Source of the DNA: Pseudomonadota bacterium
GTDB taxonomy: Bacteria; Pseudomonadota; Gammaproteobacteria; Burkholderiales; Burkholderiaceae_C
Assembly (NCBI GenBank): GCA_021808445.1
Contig: JAKBBP010000001.1
Coordinates: 1 to 64,000 of the forward strand
DNA length: 64,000 bases
Direction of reading: 5' to 3'
Shown piece after piece: positions 9,254-18,488 of the stretch; the first letter of the stretch is position 1, and the number at the start of each line of letters is the position of its first letter. The notes beneath the pieces were generated by a model, which worked only from the letters and a program-made list of their open reading frames with translations, was not told where the DNA came from and ran no database searches. Made by a program: the position numbers and the translations under genes.

Positions 9254-10786
9254 ATGCCCCGTCCTCAACGAAGGTCGATCGACTCGCTCATCCTGGGTGC
9301 GTTGCTGGCGTCGCTTCTGCCGGCGGTGATCGTGCTGAGCCTGCCCCCGACAGGGAGCCTGGCGATTTCTCCCGACTCGATCGCCTACCTGACGGTGGCC
9401 GGGCAGATCGCCGCCGGCAAGGGCCTGAGCATGCCGACCTTCGCCCTGTTCGGGCGCGCGACGCAGGCCTTCACCACCTGGCCTCCGTTGTTCCCACTGG
9501 TGTTGGCGTCGGGAGTGGCGCCGATCTGGGTGCAGGCGCTCGCACTGGGTGCGCTGGGGGCGGTGACCTTTGCCCTGTTTGCCGGCACCTTGCGCGTGAC
9601 TCCGCTGGCGGCCTTGCTGGTCGCATGGGCCTGTGCCTTGTCGATGCCCCTGCTGGTGGACGCCAGCTACGTGTGGAGCGAGGTGCTGGCCCTGTTGATG
9701 GCAGCGCTGATGTTGTGGTCCCTGGCGGGCATCGACGACTCCCATGCGTGGTGGCGCTGGGCAATGGGCATGGTGAGTTGTGCGCTGTCGATCTATGCGC
9801 GCTACGCCATGTTCCTGCTGGTGCCCGGTTTGATGCTGGCCTTGTGGATGGCTCCATTGCAGGCGCGCGCGCGCCGCTTGGGCCTGGTGCTGCTCACGCC
9901 AGTCGTGATGGCCGTGTTGTTCACTCCGCTGCTGGTGCATAACCTGGTGCAGGGTCACCATTTCACGGGAGCGGCCCGTCTGGCCTCGGGGCGCGGCCTG
10001 GCAAGCAACCTGAGCGACGCCGTGATGGCCGTGACATCCGCCTTCGCGGTGGCGCGTCCATGGGTGACCCTGTTCGTCGTGGCCAGCGTGGCAGCGCTGG
10101 TCGTGGCGGTGCTCGCATGGCTGGTGCGTCTGCGAGGCGCCGATGCAGGCATGGCCGACAAGCCGGTCGATGCCGCCGCGTGGCTGGCCCGGCTGACACT
10201 GGTGCTCGCCCTGGTGTACGCCGCAGGCATGGTGCTCTTGCGCAGCGTGGTGCGTTTCGATGGACTGGATACGCGTTTGATGAGTCCGGCGGTTTACCTG
10301 CTGGGCGTGGCGATCTGTGCGAGCGCTGTGGCCCATGCGCGCTCCCCGCGCCACGCCGCGTGGGAGCGCGCCGTGCTCATTCTGCCCTTCACAATGCTCA
10401 TGGCGTTGTCCCTGCACCGGGCGGCCGTGCAGGGAGATGAGGCATGGCATGCGTGGCGCAGGACGGGTGCTCCCGAGTGGCCGCGCAAGCCGCTGCTGGT
10501 CTATCTGAACATCCGGCCGATCAGCGTGCCTCCAGTGCATGGCGTGGTGTTGAGTGAACGGCCGATGATGGTGCAATTCCTCACCGGCTGGACGGTACGC
10601 CAGATTCCGCCCGGGCCGTGGAGTGATGCTGAGTTGGGCGACATCGCGACGGCCGCTCGCGCGCTGCTGGTGAGTGACCGCGACAGCGCGGAACTGGCGG
10701 CGCGCCTGCGCCAGCGCCTGCCGCGGGCGAGCTTGCGGCCACTGGCGGGCCGCCAGCTGTTGCAATGGTCAGCGCCTGGAGGGTAG
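9254..10786 (+). CDS. Polytopic membrane protein, possibly GT-C/ArnT-like
   Basis: 511 codons, many hydrophobic segments; start corrected from the longer ORF. Confidence 0.6.
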   Translation: MPRPQRRSIDSLILGALLASLLPAVIVLSLPPTGSLAISPDSIAYLTVAGQIAAGKGLSMPTFALFGRATQAFTTWPPLFPLVLASGVAPIWVQALALGALGAVTFALFAGTLRVTPLAALLVAWACALSMPLLVDASYVWSEVLALLMAALMLWSLAGIDDSHAWWRWAMGMVSCALSIYARYAMFLLVPGLMLALWMAPLQARARRLGLVLLTPVVMAVLFTPLLVHNLVQGHHFTGAARLASGRGLASNLSDAVMAVTSAFAVARPWVTLFVVASVAALVVAVLAWLVRLRGADAGMADKPVDAAAWLARLTLVLALVYAAGMVLLRSVVRFDGLDTRLMSPAVYLLGVAICASAVAHARSPRHAAWERAVLILPFTMLMALSLHRAAVQGDEAWHAWRRTGAPEWPRKPLLVYLNIRPISVPPVHGVVLSERPMMVQFLTGWTVRQIPPGPWSDAELGDIATAARALLVSDRDSAELAARLRQRLPRASLRPLAGRQLLQWSAPGG

Positions 10787-10790
10787 CGGT

Positions 10791-11465
10791 ATGCGTGTTG
10801 CACCGATTCGTCCCCTGGGTACGGCGGTCTGGGCGGCCTTCGATTTCGACGGCACCTTGCGCCGTGGGGATTCGCTGGTGGGGTTCCTGCGGGACTTGCT
10901 GGGGCCGGCGAGCCTGGGGGCCGCGCTGGCCTGCGAGGCGCCGTGGCTGGTCGGCTACGCAGCCGGCTGGGTGGGCAACGACGTGGCCAAGCAGCGGCTG
11001 CTGCAACGCTGTCTGCGCGGCATGCCGTTGCCCCAGCTGCAGCAGGCGGCGCAGCGATTCGCGGCGGACAAGCTGCCGCGGGGCTTGCGCGCACCGATGA
11101 TCGAGCGCCTGCGCGCGCATCAGGCCGCGGGGCACCACTGCGTGCTGGTGACGGCCTCGCCCAGGCTGTACACGGCGCCCTGGGCGCACGGCATGGGCTT
11201 TCACGCGGTCATCGCCACGGAACTGGAGTTCGACCCCCAGGGCCTGGCCAGCGGGCGCTTCGACGGCCTCAACTGCTGGGGCCCGGAAAAGGCCCGGCGT
11301 CTGCGCGAGTTGCTGGGGGAGCAGGCGCTGGACTACGCCTACGGCGATACCCGGGGGGACCGGGAAATGCTGGCCATGGCCCGCAGAGGGTGGCTGCTGG
11401 GCCGGGGCAATGGCTGGGGCGAGCGCCTGCCTCCTCTGGAAGGGCCGCCGGAGCCGGCCTGCTAG
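10791..11465 (+). CDS. HAD-IB family phosphatase
   Basis: FDFDGTLRRGDS, VTASPRLY, YGDTRGDREML motifs. Confidence 0.85.
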   Translation: MRVAPIRPLGTAVWAAFDFDGTLRRGDSLVGFLRDLLGPASLGAALACEAPWLVGYAAGWVGNDVAKQRLLQRCLRGMPLPQLQQAAQRFAADKLPRGLRAPMIERLRAHQAAGHHCVLVTASPRLYTAPWAHGMGFHAVIATELEFDPQGLASGRFDGLNCWGPEKARRLRELLGEQALDYAYGDTRGDREMLAMARRGWLLGRGNGWGERLPPLEGPPEPAC

Positions 11466-11836
11466 GGGCTGCCCGCGTCGCGGTTCGGCCGATTTTCCTG
11501 CCGGGCCGCGTCCGGCCAGCGACCCTCGCGGGCCGCCTGCAGCAGCATGGAGGCGCTGATGTCGGTCCCTGGCGTACCCCGGCGCCGGGCCCAGGGCCAG
11601 CGGCGCCTGGATGCCAGCAAGACACAGGCCGGTCTGGAGGCGTCGCCGCGAATGCGGAAAAAGGCGAAAAAGCGCTCCAGCAGTTCGCGTGCCTCCGTGC
11701 CACTCAGGCGCAGATCCTGGAGCAGGCGGGTGCCGGGGCCGAGCTGGTGTCCGCGGGGAATCACCGCATGGCGGCAGAGAAATGCGGCGATTTCGTTCCA
11801 AAGGGGGTCGTGCATGGGAATGCTCGCATGAAGCAT
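11462..11836 (-). CDS. DUF1493-like small protein
   Basis: LGPGTRLLQDLRLSGTEARELLERFFAFFRI and C-terminal ISASMLLQAAREGRW resemble DUF1493; start could be 11836 or 11815. Confidence 0.6.
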   Translation of the reverse strand: MLHASIPMHDPLWNEIAAFLCRHAVIPRGHQLGPGTRLLQDLRLSGTEARELLERFFAFFRIRGDASRPACVLLASRRRWPWARRRGTPGTDISASMLLQAAREGRWPDAARQENRPNRDAGSP

Positions 11837-12135
11837 GAGTGACCAAACGCCAGAATGAGCATGCTGGAAAACCATGCATGACCTCGGTGTTATTGCGGAA
11901 TCGCGGGACATTGCGGCCTTGACGGGAAAGCGTAGTATTGGTGGGGACTTGCGTCCGCAGGTGCGCATGGAGTGGCGTGCAGATGTCACGCGGAAATTCT
12001 CCGGAAATCGTGAATCACCTAGAAATCATCGGCGATTAACGGATTCTCTGGGAATGCTTGTATTACCATTTTCAAGAAATGGTTTGCAGGGGGTGCGAAT
12101 ATCGGACTTTTCCCCGTACCGGCACCGAGGTGGCG

Positions 12136-13095
12136 ATGTCTTCCGTATCCTGCTCCTTGAGCATTCCCACGCTGGAAGTCGGCGCCGAGTCGGTGCGCCG
12201 CGCCTTGCAGGCAGCCCGCGTCGCTCCGCAGTCACTGGCCGCGCATCCGGTTCCGCTGCGCGTCGTTCAGCAAGCCGCGCGCGAGGCCATCCGGGAACTG
12301 GCGGCCGCACCCCGCCCCGAGCTCGCGCAGCGCGCATGCCTGGTCCGCTTCGACCCGGGGGCCTGGCCGGCGCTGGACTTCTACCGCTGCGTGCTCGGCT
12401 GCGTGGCCGCACACTGGCTGGGCGCCGGCCAGCCTTACGGCCTGCTCGAGCAGGGGCCGGGAGTGTTCCAGGCGCTCGAGCCTGGAAGTCGCGCCGCGGC
12501 GGGGCAGCAGCCCGGGGTCGAAGGAAGATTCCACACGGAGCTCGCCGCGTTTCGCCCGGCTTTCCAGCCCGAGCTCGTGTCGTTGACCTGCTGTGCGAAC
12601 CGCGTACGGGGCGGGGCTGGCGTGGTCGACGCGGCCGAGGCCTTCGAGGCGCTGACTCCGGCGCTGCGCGAGGTCGCGCAACAGGAGCGCTTTTGCCACG
12701 GGGTGGACGCGGCGCTGGGTGCGGGCTGCGCGGGCAGCAGCGAGGCACGCAGCCTGGTGCGCAAGCTGGAGGGCCAGCCCGAGCAGGGAGTCCTCGCCGC
12801 CGTGGACCTGGCCTGCACGCGCCCGGCACGCGCCGGCGATGCGGCCGCGTTGCGCGTGCTGCAGGAGCTCGACGCGGCCGCTCGGGAGCGTGCCGTGTGG
12901 CTGCAGCTGCAGCCGGGCGACGTGCTGTTCCTGCGCAACCACCGAGTGTTGCACGCATGGCGCGCCCCCCAGGGGGCATGGCGTGCGCTGCGGGTGTACT
13001 GGCGCCAGTCCCTGATCGCACTGGGCAACTTCGCGGGGAGCCCGACGCCGGGCATGTTCAGCGCCGAGCGCGCGCTGCGCCCGCCCGCGCGATAA
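12136..13095 (+). CDS. Fe(II)/2-oxoglutarate oxygenase, TauD/clavaminate synthase-like (AsnO/VioC type)
   Basis: FHTELAAF HxE motif, distal GDVLFLRNHRVLHAW and R-x-Y-W-R. Confidence 0.72.
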   Translation: MSSVSCSLSIPTLEVGAESVRRALQAARVAPQSLAAHPVPLRVVQQAAREAIRELAAAPRPELAQRACLVRFDPGAWPALDFYRCVLGCVAAHWLGAGQPYGLLEQGPGVFQALEPGSRAAAGQQPGVEGRFHTELAAFRPAFQPELVSLTCCANRVRGGAGVVDAAEAFEALTPALREVAQQERFCHGVDAALGAGCAGSSEARSLVRKLEGQPEQGVLAAVDLACTRPARAGDAAALRVLQELDAAARERAVWLQLQPGDVLFLRNHRVLHAWRAPQGAWRALRVYWRQSLIALGNFAGSPTPGMFSAERALRPPAR

Positions 13096-13104
13096 GACGA
13101 TAGG

Positions 13105-13128
13105 GCGACAGGGCGACAGGGCGACAGG
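13105..13128. repeat. Three perfect tandem copies of GCGACAGG
   Basis: 3 x 8 bp between converging genes, degenerate copies on both sides. Confidence 0.85.
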
Positions 13129-13131
13129 ACG

Positions 13132-13884
13132 CTAGGTTCCGTCGCTCAGCAGATCGACCGCGTACTCGTGGCGATCGGTGTTGACGTAGGAGTGGCGCAG
13201 CTCGACCGCGCGTTCCTTGAAGGAGCGCGCGATGCGCACGACCAGCAGCAGGGGATGGGCGGCCGGCACCCGCAGCAGGTGGGCGCGGGCTGCATCGGCC
13301 TGGGTTGCGCGCACGCGCTCGCGGGTGCGGATCACGTTCACTCCGGCATGCTCCTGGTACAGCTGGTAGACCGTGCTGCGGCGTTCGCGCAGTACGCGCT
13401 CGCTCAGGCGGGGAAACAATTCCACCGGCACGGTGATCTCGTCCACGATCACGGGCTGGTCCTGCAGGCTGAGCAAGTTGGTGTAGCGCCACACCTTGTC
13501 GCCCGGGTGGATGTCCAGCGCCGCCGCGGCGGTCGCGTCGGCCTGGCCGCGCGCGAAGTCGATGAGCTCCACGCTGGGGAATTCGCGCAGCCCGTCCTGG
13601 CGCACGATATGGAAAAAGGAAAAGAAGTACTTGCCGCGCCCATGCGAGGCCACGAAGGTGCCCCGGCCCTGCTGGCGGATCAGCACGTTCTCCGCGCTGA
13701 GTTCGTCGACCGCCTTGCGCACCGTGCCGATGCTCACGGCGAAGCGTTCGCCGAGTTTTTTTTCCGAGGGAATCACCTCGCCCGGCTTCCATTCTCCTGT
13801 GCGCAGGGACTCCAGGATCTTGTGCTTGACCTCCTTGTACAGGTGGTTGCCGAGGGCCTGGCCGGCGTAGAGGGTGTCGCTCAT
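13132..13884 (-). CDS. GntR family (HutC/UTRA) regulator, probable regulator of the suy genes
   Basis: wHTH HKILESLRTGEWKPGEVIPSEKKLGERFAVSIGTVRKAVDEL plus UTRA domain; divergent from suyA. Confidence 0.88.
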   Translation of the reverse strand: MSDTLYAGQALGNHLYKEVKHKILESLRTGEWKPGEVIPSEKKLGERFAVSIGTVRKAVDELSAENVLIRQQGRGTFVASHGRGKYFFSFFHIVRQDGLREFPSVELIDFARGQADATAAAALDIHPGDKVWRYTNLLSLQDQPVIVDEITVPVELFPRLSERVLRERRSTVYQLYQEHAGVNVIRTRERVRATQADAARAHLLRVPAAHPLLLVVRIARSFKERAVELRHSYVNTDRHEYAVDLLSDGT

Positions 13885-13992
13885 GACGGGCAATGGGACG
13901 GAGGTGCTTGCGAGGGACGGCGGTAGGCAGCGACAGGCGCAGGGTGTCTCGAAATCGGTGCTTCGCATTCTACCCGGCCAGTCCTCCAAGTC

Positions 13993-14027
13993 ATCTAGTT
14001 GACCTAGATGATCTAGTTGCCTATGCT
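13993..14027 (+). promoter_or_regulatory. suyA promoter with overlapping three-half-site operator
   Basis: TTGACC (13999-14004) N17 TATGCT (14022-14027); ATCTAG (13993-13998), CTAGAT (14004-14009), ATCTAG (14011-14016). Confidence 0.7.
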
Positions 14028-14088
14028 GCGGCTTGACAACTGCGGCGCGGCACGAAAGCGCGGCGGTTGATCCCACCCGGAGGAAAAA

Positions 14089-14370
14089 ATGATTCACTTC
14101 GTGCTGCATGATGCAAAGGATTCCGTGGCCGTGGTCGTCGTCGAAGGCGTCAAGGCGGGCATGGACCTCAATGGCTGGATCATGGACGAGGACCGCATGA
14201 CCAGCGTCAAGGCCATCCAGGACATTCCCATCGGTCACAAGGTCGCGCTCAAGGACATGGCCCCCGGCGATACGGTGTGGAAGTACGCCGTGGACATCGG
14301 CAAGGTGGTCGCGCCGATCCGTGCCGGCGAGCACGCCCACGTGCACAACATCAAGACCAAGCGCTGGTAA
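14089..14370 (+). CDS. suyA: (2R)-sulfolactate sulfo-lyase small subunit
   Basis: SAF-domain protein [25 protein letters not shown]...[48 protein letters not shown]; adjacent to suyB-like gene. Confidence 0.85.
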   Translation: MIHFVLHDAKDSVAVVVVEGVKAGMDLNGWIMDEDRMTSVKAIQDIPIGHKVALKDMAPGDTVWKYAVDIGKVVAPIRAGEHAHVHNIKTKRW

Positions 14371-14404
14371 GCCGCCTGGTTCGCAATCGTCCCGGAGATC
14401 TCCC

Positions 14405-15580
14405 ATGTCCGTCATTTCCCAAGACACCACTTTCCTCGGCTATCGGCGCGAGAACGGCCGCGTCGGGGTACGCAATCACGTCATCATCCTTCCGCTGGAC
14501 GACCTGTCCAACGCCGCGGCCGAGGCGGTCGCCCACAACATCAAGGGGGCGCTGGCGATTCCGCACCCCTACGGACGACTGCAGTTCGGCGCGGATCTGG
14601 AACTGCACTTCCGCACCCTCATCGGCACCGGCTGCAACCCCAACGTGGCGGCGGTGGTGGTGATCGGCATCGAGGATGGCTGGACCCAGAAGGTGGTCCA
14701 GGGCATCCAGGCCACCGGCAAGCCGGTGGTGGGTTTCGGCATCGAGGGCCACGGCGACCACGACACCATCCAGCGCGCCAGCAAGGCGGCCAAGGAATTC
14801 GTGCAGTGGGCCAGCGAGAAGCAGCGCGAGGCCTGCCCGATCCACGAGCTGTGGGTGTCCACCAAGTGCGGCGAGAGCGACACCACCTCGGGCTGCGGCT
14901 CCAACCCCAGCGTGGGCAACGCCTTCGACAAGCTCTACGGCCTGGGCAGCACCCTGTTGTTCGGCGAGACCTCCGAGATCACCGGTGGCGAGAGCATCGT
15001 GGCGGCGCGCTGCGCCAACGACGCGGTGCGCGAACGCTTCATGTTCATGTTCAACCGCTACCAGGACATGATCAACCGCCACAAGACCACGGACCTGTCC
15101 GAGAGCCAGCCCACCAAGGGCAACATCGCCGGGGGCCTGACCACCATCGAGGAAAAGGCGCTGGGCAACATCCAGAAGATCGGCAAGAAGTGCGTGGTCG
15201 ACGGGGTGCTGGACAAGGCGGAGGCTCCCAGCCACGCGGGTCTGTGGTTCATGGATTCCTCTTCGGCTGCCGCCGAGATGGTCACCCTGTGCGCCGCCGC
15301 GGGCTACGCCGTGCACTTTTTCCCGACGGGGCAGGGCAATGTCATCGGCAACCCGATCCTGCCGGTGATCAAGATCTGCGCCAACCCGCGCACCGTGCGT
15401 CTGATGAGCGAGCACATCGACGTGGACGTCAGCGGGCTGCTGCAGCGCGAGATCAACCTGGACCAGGCCGGGGACAAGCTGCTGGAGAGCATGCTGCGCA
15501 CCGCCAACGGCCGCCTGACCGCGGCGGAGGCGCTGGGCCACCGCGAGTTCGTGTTGACCCGGCTGTACGAAAGCGCCTGA
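14405..15580 (+). CDS. suyB: (2R)-sulfolactate sulfo-lyase large subunit
   Basis: UxaA-type large subunit [29 protein letters not shown]...[19 protein letters not shown]...[22 protein letters not shown]; shorter than and context unlike altronate/galactarate dehydratase. Confidence 0.85.
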   Translation: MSVISQDTTFLGYRRENGRVGVRNHVIILPLDDLSNAAAEAVAHNIKGALAIPHPYGRLQFGADLELHFRTLIGTGCNPNVAAVVVIGIEDGWTQKVVQGIQATGKPVVGFGIEGHGDHDTIQRASKAAKEFVQWASEKQREACPIHELWVSTKCGESDTTSGCGSNPSVGNAFDKLYGLGSTLLFGETSEITGGESIVAARCANDAVRERFMFMFNRYQDMINRHKTTDLSESQPTKGNIAGGLTTIEEKALGNIQKIGKKCVVDGVLDKAEAPSHAGLWFMDSSSAAAEMVTLCAAAGYAVHFFPTGQGNVIGNPILPVIKICANPRTVRLMSEHIDVDVSGLLQREINLDQAGDKLLESMLRTANGRLTAAEALGHREFVLTRLYESA

Positions 15581-15598
15581 ACGAGGCCATGATTGCGC

Positions 15599-15623
15599 CG
15601 CGCCGGTCCTCGAGGCCGGCGCG
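15599..15623. other. Intergenic hairpin suyB/ABC binding-protein gene
   Basis: CGCGCCGG-N9-CCGGCGCG. Confidence 0.5.
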
Positions 15624-15710
15624 TGGGCCGCCGGCGAAACGGCCCGGCATGCACGACGAGGCGGCGACCACGCTGCCCGCATCTTCGCCTTTCACGGATG
15701 AGGAGACAAC

Positions 15711-16715
15711 ATGAATCATCGCCTGATCGCCGCCGCGCTGTGCGCCGGCCTGAGCCTTGGCGCGGCCTCCGCCGCGCATGCCGAAGTCAGCAAGATCGCG
15801 GTGGCGCGCGAGTACGGCATCAGCTATTTGCCGCTGATGATCATGCAGGACCAGAACCTGATCGAGAAGCAGGCAGCAGCGCGCGGGATCAAGGACCTGA
15901 AGGTGCAGTGGGTCAAGTTCGCCGGCGGCAACGTCATGAACGAGGCCCTGCTGTCGGGAAGCCTGCAGTTCGCCTCGGGCGGCGTGGCACCGATGGTCAT
16001 CGCCTGGGCGCGCACCCGGGACAACTACGGCATCAAGGGGGTGGCGGCGCTGAACTCCATGCCCTTGTACCTCAACACCAACGACCCCGACGTCAAGACC
16101 ATCAAGGACTTCAGCTCGAAGGACAAGATCGGCCTGCCGGCGGTGAAGGTGTCGATCCAGGCCGTGACCCTGCAGATGGCCGCGGAGAAGGCCTTCGGTC
16201 CCGGGCAGGAGCACAAGCTGGACTCGCTGACCGTCACCATGAGCCACCCCGACGCGATGGCGGCGCTGGCATCGCATGCGATCACCGCGCATTTCGGGGC
16301 TCCTCCCTTCGAGTACCAGGAACTGAAGATGCCCGGGGTGCACACGGTACTGAACTCCTATGACGTGCTGGGCGGTCCGGCCAGCTTCAACCTGGTGTGG
16401 ACGACCAGCAAGTTCTACAAGGACAACCCGAAGGTCTACGCCGCCTTCGTCGCCGCGCTCGACCAGGCGATCGACGAAATCAACCACGACAAGAAGGCCG
16501 CGGCGCAGCAGTACCTCAAGGACACGCACGACAAGAAGGATTCGGTCGACTTCATCCTGAAGATGCTCGACGATCCGCAACTGGTCTACACGACCACCCC
16601 GCAGCATGTGATGAAGTACGTGCGGTTCATGCACAAGGTGGGCACCATCAAGGCGCAGCCGAAGTCCTGGAAGGAATTGTTCTTCCCGAACGCGGACAAG
16701 CTGGCCGGCAGCTGA
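15711..16715 (+). CDS. ABC transporter substrate-binding protein, sulfonate/taurine/nitrate type
   Basis: Signal peptide; VAREYGISYLPLMIMQDQNLIEKQAAARG; operon with TauB/TauC-like genes. Confidence 0.85.
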   Translation: MNHRLIAAALCAGLSLGAASAAHAEVSKIAVAREYGISYLPLMIMQDQNLIEKQAAARGIKDLKVQWVKFAGGNVMNEALLSGSLQFASGGVAPMVIAWARTRDNYGIKGVAALNSMPLYLNTNDPDVKTIKDFSSKDKIGLPAVKVSIQAVTLQMAAEKAFGPGQEHKLDSLTVTMSHPDAMAALASHAITAHFGAPPFEYQELKMPGVHTVLNSYDVLGGPASFNLVWTTSKFYKDNPKVYAAFVAALDQAIDEINHDKKAAAQQYLKDTHDKKDSVDFILKMLDDPQLVYTTTPQHVMKYVRFMHKVGTIKAQPKSWKELFFPNADKLAGS

Positions 16716-16730
16716 GGCAGCCCGGCAGGC

Positions 16731-16757
16731 GGGCCGCGGCAGGGAGTGCCGCGGCCC
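16731..16757. other. Hairpin between binding-protein and ATPase genes
   Basis: GGGCCGCGGCA-GGGAG-TGCCGCGGCCC, 11-bp stem. Confidence 0.6.
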
Positions 16758-16801
16758 TTGGGCCGGCCCCGGCCGGCGTCCGAACGACTCGCGTGTCGAG
16801 G

Positions 16802-17617
16802 ATGAACGCAGTGAGCATTCCGCAATCCCAAGCTGCCCCGCAGGTCCTCGTGGACGTGCGGGGAGTGACCCTGCAGTACAAGACGACCAATCACCTGGTC
16901 ACCGCCACCTACCGGGTGGACTTCCAGGTGTGTCGTTCCGACCGCTACATCCTGCTGGGGCCCTCGGGCTGCGGCAAGTCCACGCTGCTCAAGGCCATCG
17001 GCGGTTTCCTGACGCCCACGGAAGGGGAGATCCGCCTGAAGGACCGGGTCGTCACCAAGCCCGGCAGCGACCGCATGATGGTGTTCCAGGAGTTCGACCA
17101 GCTGCTGCCCTGGAAGACCGTCAAGGGCAATGTGATGTTCCCGCTGGTGTCCTCCGGCAAGGTGCGCGGCGCCGAGGCCGAGGCCAAGGCGATGCACTAC
17201 CTGGACAAGGTCGGCCTGACCAAGTTCGCCGATCACCATCCCCACATGCTGTCGGGGGGCATGAAGCAGCGTGTGGCCATTGCGCGCGGCATGGCCATGG
17301 AGCCGGATGTGCTGCTCATGGACGAGCCCTACGCCGCCCTGGACGCGCTGACCCGGCGCAAGATGCAGGACGAGCTCCTGCAACTGTGGGACGACACCCG
17401 CTTCACGGTGATTTTCGTGACCCACTCGATCCCCGAGGCCATCAAGCTGGGCAACCGCATCCTGCTGCTGTCCCCACATCCGGGCCAGGTTCGCGCGGAG
17501 CTCGAGGGGCTGCCGCGAGGACACCATGACCGCGCCGCTGCGGAGGCCCTCGAGTCACGCATCAACGAATTGCTGTTCGCGGGCGAGAGCCTGCACCAGG
17601 AGAGCCAGCATGGCTGA
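16802..17617 (+). CDS. ABC transporter ATP-binding protein, SsuB/TauB type
   Basis: Walker [13 protein letters not shown], signature LSGGMKQRVAIARGMAMEPDVLLMDEPYAALDALTR. Confidence 0.92.
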   Translation: MNAVSIPQSQAAPQVLVDVRGVTLQYKTTNHLVTATYRVDFQVCRSDRYILLGPSGCGKSTLLKAIGGFLTPTEGEIRLKDRVVTKPGSDRMMVFQEFDQLLPWKTVKGNVMFPLVSSGKVRGAEAEAKAMHYLDKVGLTKFADHHPHMLSGGMKQRVAIARGMAMEPDVLLMDEPYAALDALTRRKMQDELLQLWDDTRFTVIFVTHSIPEAIKLGNRILLLSPHPGQVRAELEGLPRGHHDRAAAEALESRINELLFAGESLHQESQHG

Positions 17618-18488
17618 AGGACCCACCGTGACCCTGCAGCGTCCCGAGATCCATCGGGAGCCCACCGATTCCAGTCAGTTCGGCGTGGTGGAAAAGCCGC
17701 TTTCGCGCCTCGAGACCTGCTTCAACAGCGTGGCATTGCGCAAGAGCGTGATCATCGTGCTGCTCGCCCTGGGCTGGGAGATCGGTGCGCGCGCCTTGCA
17801 CAACGACCTGTTGCTGCCCACCTTCTCCTCCACGGTGCTGGCGCTGGTACGCGGCCTGATCAGCGGCGAGCTGCTGCTCAAGATCTGGGTTTCCCTCAAG
17901 GTGCTGCTGATGGGCTACGGCATCGGCGTGGCGCTGGCCGCGGTGCTGACCGGCTTCGGCGTGGCCACGCGCGTGGGCGCCGATCTGCTGGAGACCCTCA
18001 CGGCCATGTTCAATCCGCTGCCGGCCATCGCCCTGCTGCCCATCGCGCTGATCTGGTTCGGCCTGGGGGACGGCAGCCTGGTGTTCGTGCTGGTGCACTC
18101 GGTGGTGTGGGCGGTGTCCCTGAACACCCAGTCGGGCTTCATGGCGGTGTCCAACACCCTGCGGATGGTCGGGCGCAATTACGGTCTGCGCGGCCTGCCC
18201 TACATTGCGAAGATCCTGATCCCCGCGGCCTTCCCGAGCATCCTCACCGGGCTCAAGGTGGGCTGGGCCTTCGCCTGGCGTACCCTGATCGCCTCCGAGC
18301 TGGTATTCGGCGTGAGTTCGGGATCGGGCGGCCTGGGCTGGTACATCTACGAGAGCAAGAACCTCCTGGAGATCTCCAAGGTGTTCGCCGGGTTGCTGAC
18401 CATCATCATCATCGGCCTCGTGGTCGAGAATCTGGTCTTCCACACCATCGAGCGCCACACCGTTCGCAAGTGGGGGATGCAGGCGTGA
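17610..18488 (+). CDS. ABC transporter permease, SsuC/TauC type
   Basis: Hydrophobic; IPAAFPSILTGLKVGWAFAWRTLIASELVFG; overlaps ATPase gene. Confidence 0.9.
   Translation: MAEGPTVTLQRPEIHREPTDSSQFGVVEKPLSRLETCFNSVALRKSVIIVLLALGWEIGARALHNDLLLPTFSSTVLALVRGLISGELLLKIWVSLKVLLMGYGIGVALAAVLTGFGVATRVGADLLETLTAMFNPLPAIALLPIALIWFGLGDGSLVFVLVHSVVWAVSLNTQSGFMAVSNTLRMVGRNYGLRGLPYIAKILIPAAFPSILTGLKVGWAFAWRTLIASELVFGVSSGSGGLGWYIYESKNLLEISKVFAGLLTIIIIGLVVENLVFHTIERHTVRKWGMQA

Noticed and set aside
8585-10765. 726-aa minus-strand ORF
   Set aside because: Antisense to the SDR and membrane-protein genes; low-complexity Arg/Gln/His composition.
14405-15580. Altronate or galactarate dehydratase assignment
   Set aside because: Same superfamily, but split small/large subunits and neighbours (sulfonate ABC, SlcC/ComC, TauE) favour SuyAB. 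Not absolutely excluded without a search.
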